From Candidatus Zixiibacteriota bacterium (lineage in GTDB: Bacteria > Zixibacteria > MSB-5A5 > GN15 > FEB-12): a stretch of DNA of 64,000 nt. Under the pieces are notes generated by a model, which was given only the letters and a program-made list of their open reading frames with translations, made no database searches and had not been told where the DNA came from. The position numbers and the translations under genes are program-made. Positions within the stretch are counted from its first letter, which is position 1; every line of letters starts with the position of its first letter. Below, in pieces: positions 22,976 to 32,514 of the stretch. The stretch lies in the NCBI GenBank assembly GCA_022571845.1, contig JACZXB010000009.1, positions 62,001-126,000 on the forward strand, in the 5' to 3' direction.

Positions 22976-24655
22976 TCAGCCAGGAAAGTTAGGGGCTTTC
23001 TGCTTATTCAGGTTATCGGCTTCCAGAGTCGGTTTCTGAAGAGGTAGAACTATGATGAAGGTAGTTCCTTTTTCTTCATTAGAAGTCACCTTTATTTCTC
23101 CTCCGTGATTTCTTATTATACCGTAACTTACGGATAATCCCAGGCCGGTTCCTTTGCCCAGTTCTTTAGTAGTAAAGAAGGGCTCGAATATTCTCTTCAT
23201 ATTCTCTGAAGGGATTCCGCAGCCGTTATCAATAAACATAATTTCAATAGCTCCACCAAAATCGCCAAGAGCAGGGCTTGACTGAGTTTTTATCTTTATG
23301 CAGTTGCCGGATTCGGATGCATGCATTGCATTTATTATCAGATTCGTAAATACCTGCTGCAGCTGTCCGGCATTTCCGTTAATTTCGGGGATACTTTCAT
23401 TTAATTCAAGTTTTAGTTCAATCTGGTGCATATTGAGCTGGTGCTCGATAAACGTCACAGTATCTTTGATAATATGATTAATGCTGATTCGTTCAAATTC
23501 TATTTTCTCGGGCAATCTTGAGAATTTCAACAAATTCTGTACTATATTCTTACAGCGACGCGCCTGCTTTTCTATTTCTGACAGATAACGCAGGTAATCT
23601 TGATGTTGTTTTTCATCAATCTCAGTAGCCCCGGTATGGCTCATTTTCTCGAGGGCAATTTGTGCATAACCGAGAATACCGCCCAGAGGATTGTTAAGCT
23701 CGTGGGCCACTCCTGCCGCCAGCTGACCTATGGCACCCATTTTTTCGGATTGCAGTAACTGTGCCTGAGCTTCTTCCAGTTCTATAGTCCTTTGTACAAT
23801 CTTGTGTTCAAGATTTCTGTTATATTCTTCAATTTCGTTTCGGGACTGTCTCAATGAGTCCACCATCTTGTTAAATGTATCAGCCAGATGTCCTATTTCA
23901 TCACCCGAATGAATATCAACGCTCTGTGTCAGATCGCCGCGGCTGATCCGGTCCGTTGCAGTAAGCAATACCCGTATCGGTCTGGTTACAAATCGTACCA
24001 GAAAGGCGATAGTCAATATACCAAAAAGCAGGATAGCCGCTGTTACCAACAAGGCCGCCTTTTGAGCTTCTGTTATGGCCTTATTAACGTTGGCTAATGA
24101 TAGTACCAGTTTTATTGATCCAACTTTTTCGATAACTAGATCATCCCTGTTTGCTTTGTCATAGCCAGCGGTCATACCCAGCAGCTCTCTGTCCAGTGAT
24201 TCTCTCCGGGTTGTAATCGGATAATTGAGAACAATGAATTCATCACCGTTATTTAACCTGACCTGGTAATCATGATGCGCCAAATCATCTGTAAAGGCCG
24301 TCTTTATTCTCTTGCTGTCAGCAATAGCATTATTATTCCATTCACCTGCTTCGGACAGCAGCCTGTTATCAATTGAGTAAATAGCGGCATAGCGCACTAC
24401 ATTAAAGCCGTGCAAGAGCGTAAGCATTTCATCGAGTTCATATTGTGATTCCAGAATTACTCCGGTCTCGGCATTAACAGCCAGCATTCTAATCATTGTT
24501 TCGCCGGCGGTCTCCAGTTCGCGTCTGATTCCGTGTGCTTGTCTGTTGATCATATAGGTACTGGTGACCAAACTGCTAATTAAGAGAATAACAACAATTG
24601 GAAGGAGCACTTTGGTGCGCAGCTTGGCGTTGTAAAACCATTTACGGAGGTTCAT
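22976..24655 (-). CDS. Membrane sensor histidine kinase (HAMP-HisKA-HATPase)
   Basis: 559 residues. Membrane helix about 15-36, a periplasmic sensor region to about 195, a second helix about 200-222, HAMP about 223-275 (RPIRVLLTATDRISRGDL), a coiled coil, then HisKA with phospho-acceptor His318 (AAGVAHELNNPLGGILGY). The ATPase domain follows, with N box (QVFTNLIINAMHA), G1 (DNGCGIP) and G2 (GKGTGLGLSVSYGI). Its ATG overlaps the stop of the upstream binding-protein gene (ATGA). The binding protein therefore probably supplies the signal, inferred from gene order. The cognate receiver follows. Confidence 0.93.
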   Translation of the reverse strand: MNLRKWFYNAKLRTKVLLPIVVILLISSLVTSTYMINRQAHGIRRELETAGETMIRMLAVNAETGVILESQYELDEMLTLLHGFNVVRYAAIYSIDNRLLSEAGEWNNNAIADSKRIKTAFTDDLAHHDYQVRLNNGDEFIVLNYPITTRRESLDRELLGMTAGYDKANRDDLVIEKVGSIKLVLSLANVNKAITEAQKAALLVTAAILLFGILTIAFLVRFVTRPIRVLLTATDRISRGDLTQSVDIHSGDEIGHLADTFNKMVDSLRQSRNEIEEYNRNLEHKIVQRTIELEEAQAQLLQSEKMGAIGQLAAGVAHELNNPLGGILGYAQIALEKMSHTGATEIDEKQHQDYLRYLSEIEKQARRCKNIVQNLLKFSRLPEKIEFERISINHIIKDTVTFIEHQLNMHQIELKLELNESIPEINGNAGQLQQVFTNLIINAMHASESGNCIKIKTQSSPALGDFGGAIEIMFIDNGCGIPSENMKRIFEPFFTTKELGKGTGLGLSVSYGIIRNHGGEIKVTSNEEKGTTFIIVLPLQKPTLEADNLNKQKAPNFPG

Positions 24656-25626
24656 TTGTAAACCTCCCGGGCTACCGCTATAAGCTCAGGCGGAATTTTG
24701 ATTTTGATGTAATTGGCAGTTTTTTGGTTGTAGTGAAAATAGATTACGTCGCTTGAAGTCACTCTGATTTCTGAAGCATCGGCTCCATCTATCAGCTTAT
24801 TTACGATTTCTCCGGCTTGAAATCCTATCGCTTTGTAATCAAAGTCCAGAGCAAACAAGGCACCAGACTCCACCACGTGGCGGGAAAATCCCATGAACGG
24901 AATCATTTTGCGTAAAGTCGTTTTTAAAATGTATCTGGTTGACTGTGGACCAAAAAGTTCCGGATCAGCAACTGACCAAAGACCTTGAGTTATATTTGCC
25001 AGTGAATCGAGCGCTTTGGGGAGTTCCTTAGGTTCCTTGATTAACACCGGCACCAGGGTCATGCCAAGTTCGCGCGCCACGATTTTTGCAGAAGGTATAA
25101 GCGGGGCGGTACTTTCTGTATAGAGGACGCCGATTTTTTCTAACTTAGGTAATATCTGTTTGAAATATGAGAATTGAACATTTAGAGGAATATCCAGTGA
25201 AGCGCCGGTAATATTGTTTCCAGTGCCTGATGAACTGTTAACAAAACCTGAAAGCGCCGGATATTTTACGCTCGAAAATACAATGGGAATTTTCTTAAAG
25301 TTTCTCTTGGCGAACTCAGTCGCCGATGAGCCTACGGTTAGTATGATGTCCGTTTTATTAGCCAGACAACTGTTGACAACCGCAGTATCTTTCAGAATAC
25401 CACGTTTGATAACGTATTTGTCAAACTGTGCTTCGGGGTGTTCCCGTTTGATAATGTTCTTGGCGCCACTTAAAGTCCTGGCCGTAGAAGTAAGGCTGTC
25501 GCTTACAAAAATTGCAATTCTGGTTCGGCTTTTCTGTGGAAAAGCATGTTCCGGAGAAAGGACAGTAAACGCAATTATAGCCCAACTGATTAATAGAAAT
25601 AGTGTCCTGTTCATGCCAAATTTCAT
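24652..25626 (-). CDS. ABC_sub_bind-type periplasmic substrate-binding protein
   Basis: 324 residues, with a signal peptide (about 1-30, SPEHAFPQ) and the two-lobed fold of the ABC_sub_bind/TrpX-like family: TRIAIFVSDSLTSTARTL, DIILTVGSSATEFAKRN, IPIVFSSVKYPALSGFV, NITGASLDIPLNVQFSYF and IGVLYTESTAPLIPSAKIVA. In classical use such proteins feed an importer, but no permease or ATPase gene is here. Instead it is first in an operon with a histidine kinase and a receiver, so it is probably the ligand-sensing arm. An internal ATG at residue 5 is an alternative start. It is divergent from the cassette B receptor. Confidence 0.85.
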   Translation of the reverse strand: MKFGMNRTLFLLISWAIIAFTVLSPEHAFPQKSRTRIAIFVSDSLTSTARTLSGAKNIIKREHPEAQFDKYVIKRGILKDTAVVNSCLANKTDIILTVGSSATEFAKRNFKKIPIVFSSVKYPALSGFVNSSSGTGNNITGASLDIPLNVQFSYFKQILPKLEKIGVLYTESTAPLIPSAKIVARELGMTLVPVLIKEPKELPKALDSLANITQGLWSVADPELFGPQSTRYILKTTLRKMIPFMGFSRHVVESGALFALDFDYKAIGFQAGEIVNKLIDGADASEIRVTSSDVIYFHYNQKTANYIKIKIPPELIAVAREVYK

Positions 25627-25879
25627 ACGAACAAAGTTGCTTTCTATTTTTTCCCTTACCTGCTTAATCCATGTTTTTGCCCCATTGCTGAGCCTGCAGA
25701 CAGACTGGTAGCCCTGCGTATTAGTTGGATATCGGAAAACCTCGATAAATCTTGAGATTATACCTATTCCACTTATCTGGAGCGGGAAAATAATTCCGTT
25801 TTAATCTTATCCAAAAGAGTCAAGTTTTTTACAAGGGCTCCGATAAAATACCAGACGCTTGCTAAAAGGGCTGTACTAA

Positions 25880-28606
25880 ATGCCGATAAAAAGATTTATG
25901 ACTAATAGGAATGTCATATATGATAGAGACAAGTTTTTTCAAAAGGTAAAATTCTTGAGTCGTTTGACTAAAATATTACCGCTGCTGATTTCGTTACTAT
26001 TAGTGTTTTTCAGCGCAGCATTAGTCCAGGCGGGAGTTGTCGGAAAAATTTCTGGTCTGGTCGAAGATAGCAAGACCGGAAAACCGATAGTCGGAGCGAC
26101 AGTAAGAATTAACGGAACTTCGCTGGTGACTAAAACCGATGTAGACGGGGAATTTTTCGTTATCAATCTGCCGGTAGGAAAGTACGATATTTCCGTCAGC
26201 AGTGTCGGTTACGAAAGAATAGTTCATAAGAATGTTCTGGTTTTAATAGACCTTACGACACCAGTCAATTTTGAAATCAATCAATCTACTCTTCGGTTGC
26301 AAGAAGAAGTAGTTGTAACGGCAGAAAATCCGGTAATACAAAAAGATTTGACAGCTTCAAAAGTAATTTTTACGGCTGATCATTTAAAACTTCTCCCAAA
26401 TATCATTACAGTGAAATCCGTATTGATCAATTATCCCGGCGTAGTGGTCGATCGTGACAACGACCTGCATATAAGAGGCGGTCGCGCCGGACAAGTAGCC
26501 TATTATTTTGACGGCTTTTCGGTACAGGATCCATTTATATCCCAGTCGGGAATCAAGATTATGCCCAGCTCTTTAGAGCAGCTGTCTTTGACTTCCGGTG
26601 GTTATACGGCGGAGTATGGCGAGGCTCTTTCCGGTGTTGTCAGCGCTATTACTCGTGAGGGCGGCGAGTCTTATCACGGCGGATTTAAAATGTATGAAGG
26701 CCTGACGCATCCTTATAATGTACGAAGTGGAGAATGGGCCGGCCTAAACAGAGTTGGCAATCGTGCTACCAGCTTCAATCTGTCAGGTCCGATTCCGGGC
26801 GCAGGTTTTTCGCGTAACACTTTTTTTGTAGCCGGCGAATATTTGCATGAGCCATCATATTTGCCTCATAATGGTTCGGTCTCTTATACAGGTACGACCA
26901 AATTGTCGCTGCAGCCCAGCCAGAGATTCAAAATCAAAGCGAATTTCACTTTCCATGATGAATCCGGCGAAGAGTATATACACCGCGACGTTAACGGAGT
27001 CTCCTACGACTTCAATCTCGACGGACTGCCCTCGTTTAAAAAGAACTCGTTTCTGGCCGGTATCAGCGGATTATATTCTGTCAGTGAAAGATTGATTATA
27101 ACAAACTCTTTTAACTATTTCATGACCAATTACAAATCAGCTCCGGGAGCTCTGTTTGACTTGTACTGGGATCAGTGGCCAGGCTATACCGAAGGGACCA
27201 TTGATGATGATAATTATCTCGGCAATAGAGATTTTGCCGATGTCCTTCAGGCCACAGGATTTACAGTTGGCAACGACTTTAAACCTACATACAGATGGCG
27301 GGAGTCAATCTACAGCGCCTATAAGTTAAATGTTATCGGTCAAGTCAACAAGACCAATCAGATAAAAGCGGGCTTTGAGTGGAGAAAATACAAGATAGAC
27401 TGGGATTACAAGCTATTTTTTAACGACAATCCTTATGGCGAAAAATATAATAGCAGTCCCAGCTATATCTCCGGTTTTGTGCAGGATAAGATGGAATATA
27501 AAGAATTCATCATAAATCTGGGCCTGCGAGTTGATTATCGTGATGCTGATATTTCTTATAATGTTAACCCCGGCGGCTTTACCCCGGTTTATAAACGAGC
27601 TGACTCCAAAACACGCTGGGCTCCACGTCTTGGAATTTCATTCCCGATATCCTCAAGATCTAAAATGCATTTCAACTACGGACTGTTTTATCAAGAGCCT
27701 AGTTTCAGATATCTTTATACTAATTTGGAAGGGGATGTTTCAACAGGTTATCCGCTATTGGGTAATCCTGATCTTAATCCCGAGCAGACAACTTCATACG
27801 AACTGGGCCTTGACCATTTGATTGACAGAAATTTAAGGCTGAAAGTAGTTACCTATTTCAAAGATATCAACGATCTGGTAACTACACGTTCTTCATTCCA
27901 GGTAGCAGGCTTACCGGTCACTCACTTTGACAATGATGATTATGGTTCTGTAAAAGGCATCGACTTGACTATTGAAAAGTTTCCGGGCGGCGGATATTTG
28001 AGCGGATCTATCTCTTATAGCTATCAGATTGCAACCGGTATCGGCTCTACGGCGCTTGAACCTTACTATACCTATATCACTTCAGTAACTGACACCCTGG
28101 CCCCGGTCTCCGAATATCCATTAGATTTTGACCAGCGCCATACAGTTATAGCGCTTATGTCATTTCGGGCTCCAAGAAACTGGGATGCCAAGTTTCTTGG
28201 TATGCAAATGCCCGGCGCCTGGAATCTTAGCCTTGTCGGAAGTTATGGTTCGGGTCTGCCATACACTTCAACGGATAATCTGGGCGCCAGATTGGGTGAA
28301 CGCAACGAAGCCAGACTGCCTTCGAATTACCGGGTCGACATGAGGTTTAATAAAGACTTCGCACTTGGCGCCTTTAATTCGCGCCGTATGAGTTTCTTTG
28401 TGGAAGTAGACAATCTCTTTAATAAGAGAAATATTCTGGGTGTTTACACCAATACCGGCCGGCCGGATAACGACGGTAATGCCATCGGCGCCGGGTTTAC
28501 TCTGAATGCCAACGAGATAAGCTTTTATGACAGGTTATACGACCATGACCCGCAGAATTTTTCACCGCCGCGGACTATTAGAACCGGTATAGAGTTTAGT
28601 TTTTAA
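25880..28606 (+). CDS. TonB-dependent receptor with carboxypeptidase-regulatory-like domain (cassette B)
   Basis: 908 residues. The signal/anchor segment is LPLLISLLLVFFSAALVQA (about 35-53); the 30 residues before it are charged, so a downstream TTG start is possible. CarboxypepD_reg-like domain about 55-140 (GKISGLVEDSKTGKPIVGA, PVGKYDISVSSVGY), plug about 145-260 (DLHIRGGRAGQVAYYFDGF, LTSGGYTAEYG), then a barrel (RWAPRLGISFPISSRSKMHF, NPDLNPEQTTSYELG) ending GIEFSF with terminal Phe. Paralogue of the cassette A receptor at 7464-10430 and first gene of the second receptor-cargo-PorV set. Outer-membrane uptake or binding; ligand unknown. Confidence 0.9.
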   Translation: MPIKRFMTNRNVIYDRDKFFQKVKFLSRLTKILPLLISLLLVFFSAALVQAGVVGKISGLVEDSKTGKPIVGATVRINGTSLVTKTDVDGEFFVINLPVGKYDISVSSVGYERIVHKNVLVLIDLTTPVNFEINQSTLRLQEEVVVTAENPVIQKDLTASKVIFTADHLKLLPNIITVKSVLINYPGVVVDRDNDLHIRGGRAGQVAYYFDGFSVQDPFISQSGIKIMPSSLEQLSLTSGGYTAEYGEALSGVVSAITREGGESYHGGFKMYEGLTHPYNVRSGEWAGLNRVGNRATSFNLSGPIPGAGFSRNTFFVAGEYLHEPSYLPHNGSVSYTGTTKLSLQPSQRFKIKANFTFHDESGEEYIHRDVNGVSYDFNLDGLPSFKKNSFLAGISGLYSVSERLIITNSFNYFMTNYKSAPGALFDLYWDQWPGYTEGTIDDDNYLGNRDFADVLQATGFTVGNDFKPTYRWRESIYSAYKLNVIGQVNKTNQIKAGFEWRKYKIDWDYKLFFNDNPYGEKYNSSPSYISGFVQDKMEYKEFIINLGLRVDYRDADISYNVNPGGFTPVYKRADSKTRWAPRLGISFPISSRSKMHFNYGLFYQEPSFRYLYTNLEGDVSTGYPLLGNPDLNPEQTTSYELGLDHLIDRNLRLKVVTYFKDINDLVTTRSSFQVAGLPVTHFDNDDYGSVKGIDLTIEKFPGGGYLSGSISYSYQIATGIGSTALEPYYTYITSVTDTLAPVSEYPLDFDQRHTVIALMSFRAPRNWDAKFLGMQMPGAWNLSLVGSYGSGLPYTSTDNLGARLGERNEARLPSNYRVDMRFNKDFALGAFNSRRMSFFVEVDNLFNKRNILGVYTNTGRPDNDGNAIGAGFTLNANEISFYDRLYDHDPQNFSPPRTIRTGIEFSF

Positions 28607-28621
28607 TAGGAGTTAAAGCAG

Positions 28622-31381
28622 ATGCCACAGACAGGAAAAAATATCAGAATTTTTCAAATGAGTATAGTGTTAGTTCTGGCACTTTGTACGGCAGCTTTCT
28701 CCAGGCCGATGTATCAGCCGGGTCCTCCGACTGGAAACAACGGTCCACAGCTGGCTCCCAAGCCCTCGACTGTTGACCAGATTATACATAATGTTGGTAA
28801 CATTGCTACTACCGTTGATAACTGGGGCTATATAGGCGGCTATATGTTTTTTGGCCTGCCTTCAGGGGAATGGCCGCGTGGTTCAGGGCATGACTACCTT
28901 GCCGAAATACGTTATTGGATTGGCGGAGTTAACTCAGCAGGTGACACCATTGTAGCCAACTCTTATGACGATTTTCAGGCACTGGAAACTGATCCAACTG
29001 CTGCTAATCCCTACATGATTCTTCTGTCGACCGACACAAACAGATATATTTTAGAATATGATACCGTTCTTAACGATTTTTTTCGATATAACCCTAATGA
29101 TACAGTCGGTTTTGGCTTTGGCAGTCCTGCTTATGGCTGGAGAACCTGGGATGCCGACTCGAACAGTTTTGTTTACAACAGAGTTTATAATTCCTTGTCA
29201 GCAAGCTTTTTACCGGGTGGGCCAACATCACTTCAGGATTCTCATTACCGTCTGGGTGATGCTGCCAGCGACACTTCGGTACTCGGACTTGAACTGACTC
29301 ACACCATCCTGCAATGGAACTACTGTTATAACGAAGATTTCATGTTTGTTATTTTGGAAATTACGAACACTTCATCAACGACTTACGACAGCCTGGCTTT
29401 CGGGCTTTATATTGACATAGATGTAGGCGGACCGGACGGAAGCGGAGAGAACGGCAGGCTCGAGGATTTGGTAGCCTTTGATTCGCTGGAAAATTTGGCC
29501 TGGATTTATGACAACATAGGTGTCGATCCCGGCTGGGGACCAACTACCCAGACAGGGATTTTGGGAACAAAGCTTCTGGAGACTCCCAATAATATCGGCA
29601 TGACGGCGTTTCGTACCGATGATTGGGCCTTTCTGCCGAATACCGACCCTGGTCGTTATGCCATGATAAACTCTACGCAGTTTGATGTTTCGCTGCCGCC
29701 GACTGATCAGTTCTATATCCAGTGTGTAAACGGTATTTCGATGACACCGGGACAAACTGTACGGGTAGTCTTTGCACTTATTGCCGGAGAGGACGAAGCT
29801 GATTTCAGGGATAATGCTTCGCTGGCACAGTCCTTATATGACGCCAACTTTATCGGGCCACAACCACCCGCTACGCCGCTTATAAGCGCTCGCGCTGGCG
29901 ATGAAAAAATTTATCTGTTTTGGAATGACACAGCCGAAGTCAGCACTGATCCGTTGACAGGAATTCAGGATTTTGTCGGCTATAAACTTTATAGAAGTGA
30001 TAATCAGGGCAAAACCTGGGGAGTTACCAATTATAATACCGGCAACAGCTGTCTTACTCTGGATTATTCTACGCTGTCTACGTACACTGTCTTAAATCCC
30101 GGAGACCCCATACAGCATTCATATATAGATACAGGTCTCTATAACGGTGTCGAATACTGGTACTGTTTAGCGGCTTTTGACGAGGGTGATACTGCCACCG
30201 GCGTTGATCCTCTGCAGTCTGGTTTTGGCCAGCCGGAAATCAATCCAAATGTTATCAGAGTTACGCCGACTACCGACCCGGCTGGGTTCTATGATGCTGT
30301 CAGCACAGTTGAACACAACTATAGCGGAACTGGTTTGCCTTCCGATGGTACTGTCTCGCCTCTTATTTTTGATGCTGACGCTCTTAGTAGTTCCGATTAT
30401 CAGGTTGTATTCGAAGACAGGCCGGAAAAGACTTACTGGCATGTGTTAAACATGACTACCAATGATACAGTCCTGGCTAATCAGACTATAACAACCGGCG
30501 ACCCCGGTTTTTATGAAGTTGCCGAGGGAATCAGAGTTGTAGTCCGTGACGGCGACCATGACCCGCGCGGCTGGGGACAAACTGTGCTGGGTGGTGCCGA
30601 CACCAATTTGGTCATGGGGACGTTTTACGGACCTACCCTGCCGGCATTTACCGGTGATGACAATGACGTTTATGGCAATCAGCATTTCAGTTCAACCTTT
30701 GAATTGAGATATACAGGTGATTCCACCCGGGCCAATTGGGTGTTGGATGGTTTTAATGGTAGCGACAATATATTTTGGGTGCCCTTTGAGGCCTGGAATA
30801 CGACCACCAACGAAAGAATCTCTCTGGCAGTATATGATTTTGACGGAAATGATGTCTGGGATCCTTACGACTTGTTTGCGATTGTAAACTATCCCTATGA
30901 TTCGGTAACATCGGTGACATCATTCGCATTTCCAGAATACTACGGCTGGCTGTTTGCATTTGATGATACATTATATAGTCCTTCTGTTGGCGATGTCTTT
31001 GAAATACAGGGAGCGCCGCTAAATAACTCATCGGATAATTTTACTTTTGCGGCCGACGGTATCAATGCCGGCGCTGCCGCCAACGAATTGGATGATATTA
31101 GAGTAGTTCCGAATCCCTACATAGCCCAGTACTCGGCCTTGGTTGAGATAGCTGAAGGCGAGTCTGTACTTGAGTTTCAGAATCTACCGGAAGAGTGCAC
31201 TATCCGCATTTACAATTTGTCGGGCGGCTTAGTACAAACTCTGGTACATAACGATAACACTGGCTCGGAAAGATGGAACTTGATGTCTACCAGCCGTCAG
31301 CAGATAGCTTCCGGGACTTACATATTCCATGTCGAGTCTCCTTTCGGAGAACATTTGGGCCGGTTTGCCATAATAAAGTAG
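28622..31381 (+). CDS. Large secreted protein with T9SS-like C-terminal sorting tail (cassette B)
   Basis: 919 residues, with AGGAG upstream and a signal peptide (about 1-28, LALCTAAFS). The long beta-rich N-terminal part has a layout like the cassette A cargo (WIGGVNSAGDTIV compared with WVGAVDVATGDTLV). A fibronectin III-like segment starts about residue 416 (SARAGDEKIYLFWND, FVGYKLYRSD). A sorting-like tail starts about 824 (VVPNPYIAQ, FQNLPEECTIRIYNLSG, IASGTYIFHVE). It lies 15 bases after the receptor and 9 bases before the PorV-like gene. No catalytic motif recognised; a surface-exposed binding or structural role is inferred. Confidence 0.8.
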   Translation: MPQTGKNIRIFQMSIVLVLALCTAAFSRPMYQPGPPTGNNGPQLAPKPSTVDQIIHNVGNIATTVDNWGYIGGYMFFGLPSGEWPRGSGHDYLAEIRYWIGGVNSAGDTIVANSYDDFQALETDPTAANPYMILLSTDTNRYILEYDTVLNDFFRYNPNDTVGFGFGSPAYGWRTWDADSNSFVYNRVYNSLSASFLPGGPTSLQDSHYRLGDAASDTSVLGLELTHTILQWNYCYNEDFMFVILEITNTSSTTYDSLAFGLYIDIDVGGPDGSGENGRLEDLVAFDSLENLAWIYDNIGVDPGWGPTTQTGILGTKLLETPNNIGMTAFRTDDWAFLPNTDPGRYAMINSTQFDVSLPPTDQFYIQCVNGISMTPGQTVRVVFALIAGEDEADFRDNASLAQSLYDANFIGPQPPATPLISARAGDEKIYLFWNDTAEVSTDPLTGIQDFVGYKLYRSDNQGKTWGVTNYNTGNSCLTLDYSTLSTYTVLNPGDPIQHSYIDTGLYNGVEYWYCLAAFDEGDTATGVDPLQSGFGQPEINPNVIRVTPTTDPAGFYDAVSTVEHNYSGTGLPSDGTVSPLIFDADALSSSDYQVVFEDRPEKTYWHVLNMTTNDTVLANQTITTGDPGFYEVAEGIRVVVRDGDHDPRGWGQTVLGGADTNLVMGTFYGPTLPAFTGDDNDVYGNQHFSSTFELRYTGDSTRANWVLDGFNGSDNIFWVPFEAWNTTTNERISLAVYDFDGNDVWDPYDLFAIVNYPYDSVTSVTSFAFPEYYGWLFAFDDTLYSPSVGDVFEIQGAPLNNSSDNFTFAADGINAGAAANELDDIRVVPNPYIAQYSALVEIAEGESVLEFQNLPEECTIRIYNLSGGLVQTLVHNDNTGSERWNLMSTSRQQIASGTYIFHVESPFGEHLGRFAIIK

Positions 31382-31390
31382 AGGTTGAAA

Positions 31391-32392
31391 GTGAAACGCC
31401 TGTTTGTCATAATTGTTGTTGTCCAAATGCTGGCCATGAGCGCAAGTGCCAGCGAGTCTCGAATCGGCGCCAGCGGTGCTCAATTCTTAAAGATTGGTGT
31501 TGGCTCCCGTTATCAGGGACTTGGTGAAGCCTCAACGGCAGTAGTAAACGATGTTTACAGTATGTACTGGAATCCGGCCGGGCTCAGCGAGGTCGAGCAA
31601 TCCTCAGTAAGTTTTACGAATGTTGACTGGTTGCTGGATATCAAATTGAACTACTTTGCTTTCGCCAAGAATTTTGAAGATGTCGGAGTATTCGGAATTT
31701 CTGCGACTATGTTGTCGATGGGCGACCAGGAAGTAACTACTTTTGCCGATCAGGGCGGTACCGGTGAAACATTTACAGCTTCATCATATGCTGTTGGAAT
31801 TACTTATGCCAAGCATTTGACTACCAGGTTTTCGTTCGGGGTGACCGCCAAGTATATTGGCGAAAGAATATATAACGAAAGTTCGCAGGGCTTTGCCTTT
31901 GATTTTGGAACATTGCTTTATACCGGGTTCAGGAATCTTCGCCTTGGTATGAGTATCACCAATATGGGGCCGGAGCTCAAATTTACAGGTCCGGACTTAA
32001 CTGTCGGCTATGATCCTCTTGACGGCAGCGGCGCCAATAACGCGGTCGGGGCGGAGCTGAAAACCACACCTTATGACCTTCCCTTAACTTTCCGTTTTGG
32101 GGCGGCCTATGATTTTGATTTTGGTGATAACAGCATTCTTACAGTAGCATCGGAGCTAAAACATCCTAACGACTTTTCGCAGCAGGGCGCCATGGGTTTT
32201 GAGTACGCCTATTCCGAGAAGTTTTTTCTGCGCTCAGGCTATAAGATAAATTATGAAGAACAGGGTTTAACTTTCGGTGGCGGCCTGTCTACTAACATTT
32301 CAAACGATACTAAAGTGATCATAGATTATGCCTGGCAGGAATTTGGCAGGCTGCAGTCTACTCATCGCTTTTCCGTTGGCTTTACTTTTTGA
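31391..32392 (+). CDS. PorV/PorQ-family outer-membrane protein (cassette B)
   Basis: 333 residues from the GTG that has GAGG 6 bases upstream; a TTG 6 bases earlier is the alternative. Signal peptide RLFVIIVVVQMLAMSASA, then the family motif SRIGASGAQFLKIGVGSRY and YSMYWNPAGLSEVE, continuing as beta strands to VGFTF with terminal Phe. Closest relative in the window is the cassette A PorV at 3264-4259, in the same relative position. A strong terminator follows, closing the operon. Confidence 0.85.
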   Translation: MKRLFVIIVVVQMLAMSASASESRIGASGAQFLKIGVGSRYQGLGEASTAVVNDVYSMYWNPAGLSEVEQSSVSFTNVDWLLDIKLNYFAFAKNFEDVGVFGISATMLSMGDQEVTTFADQGGTGETFTASSYAVGITYAKHLTTRFSFGVTAKYIGERIYNESSQGFAFDFGTLLYTGFRNLRLGMSITNMGPELKFTGPDLTVGYDPLDGSGANNAVGAELKTTPYDLPLTFRFGAAYDFDFGDNSILTVASELKHPNDFSQQGAMGFEYAYSEKFFLRSGYKINYEEQGLTFGGGLSTNISNDTKVIIDYAWQEFGRLQSTHRFSVGFTF

Positions 32393-32415
32393 TAAAAACA
32401 ATCTGTATTGACTTC

Positions 32416-32444
32416 AAAAAGGCCGCTAAGCGGCCTTTTTTTTT
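32416..32444 (+). terminator. Rho-independent terminator after cassette B
   Basis: AAGGCCGC / GCGGCCTT hairpin with a 3-base loop followed by nine T. It lies 24 bases after the PorV-like stop and clearly ends the cassette B operon. Confidence 0.9.
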
Positions 32445-32514
32445 GGCCATTAGTAGACATTAAATGTAAAATAGAATATATATTATCCCATGAAATTGAA
32501 ACCGGAGAAACTAA

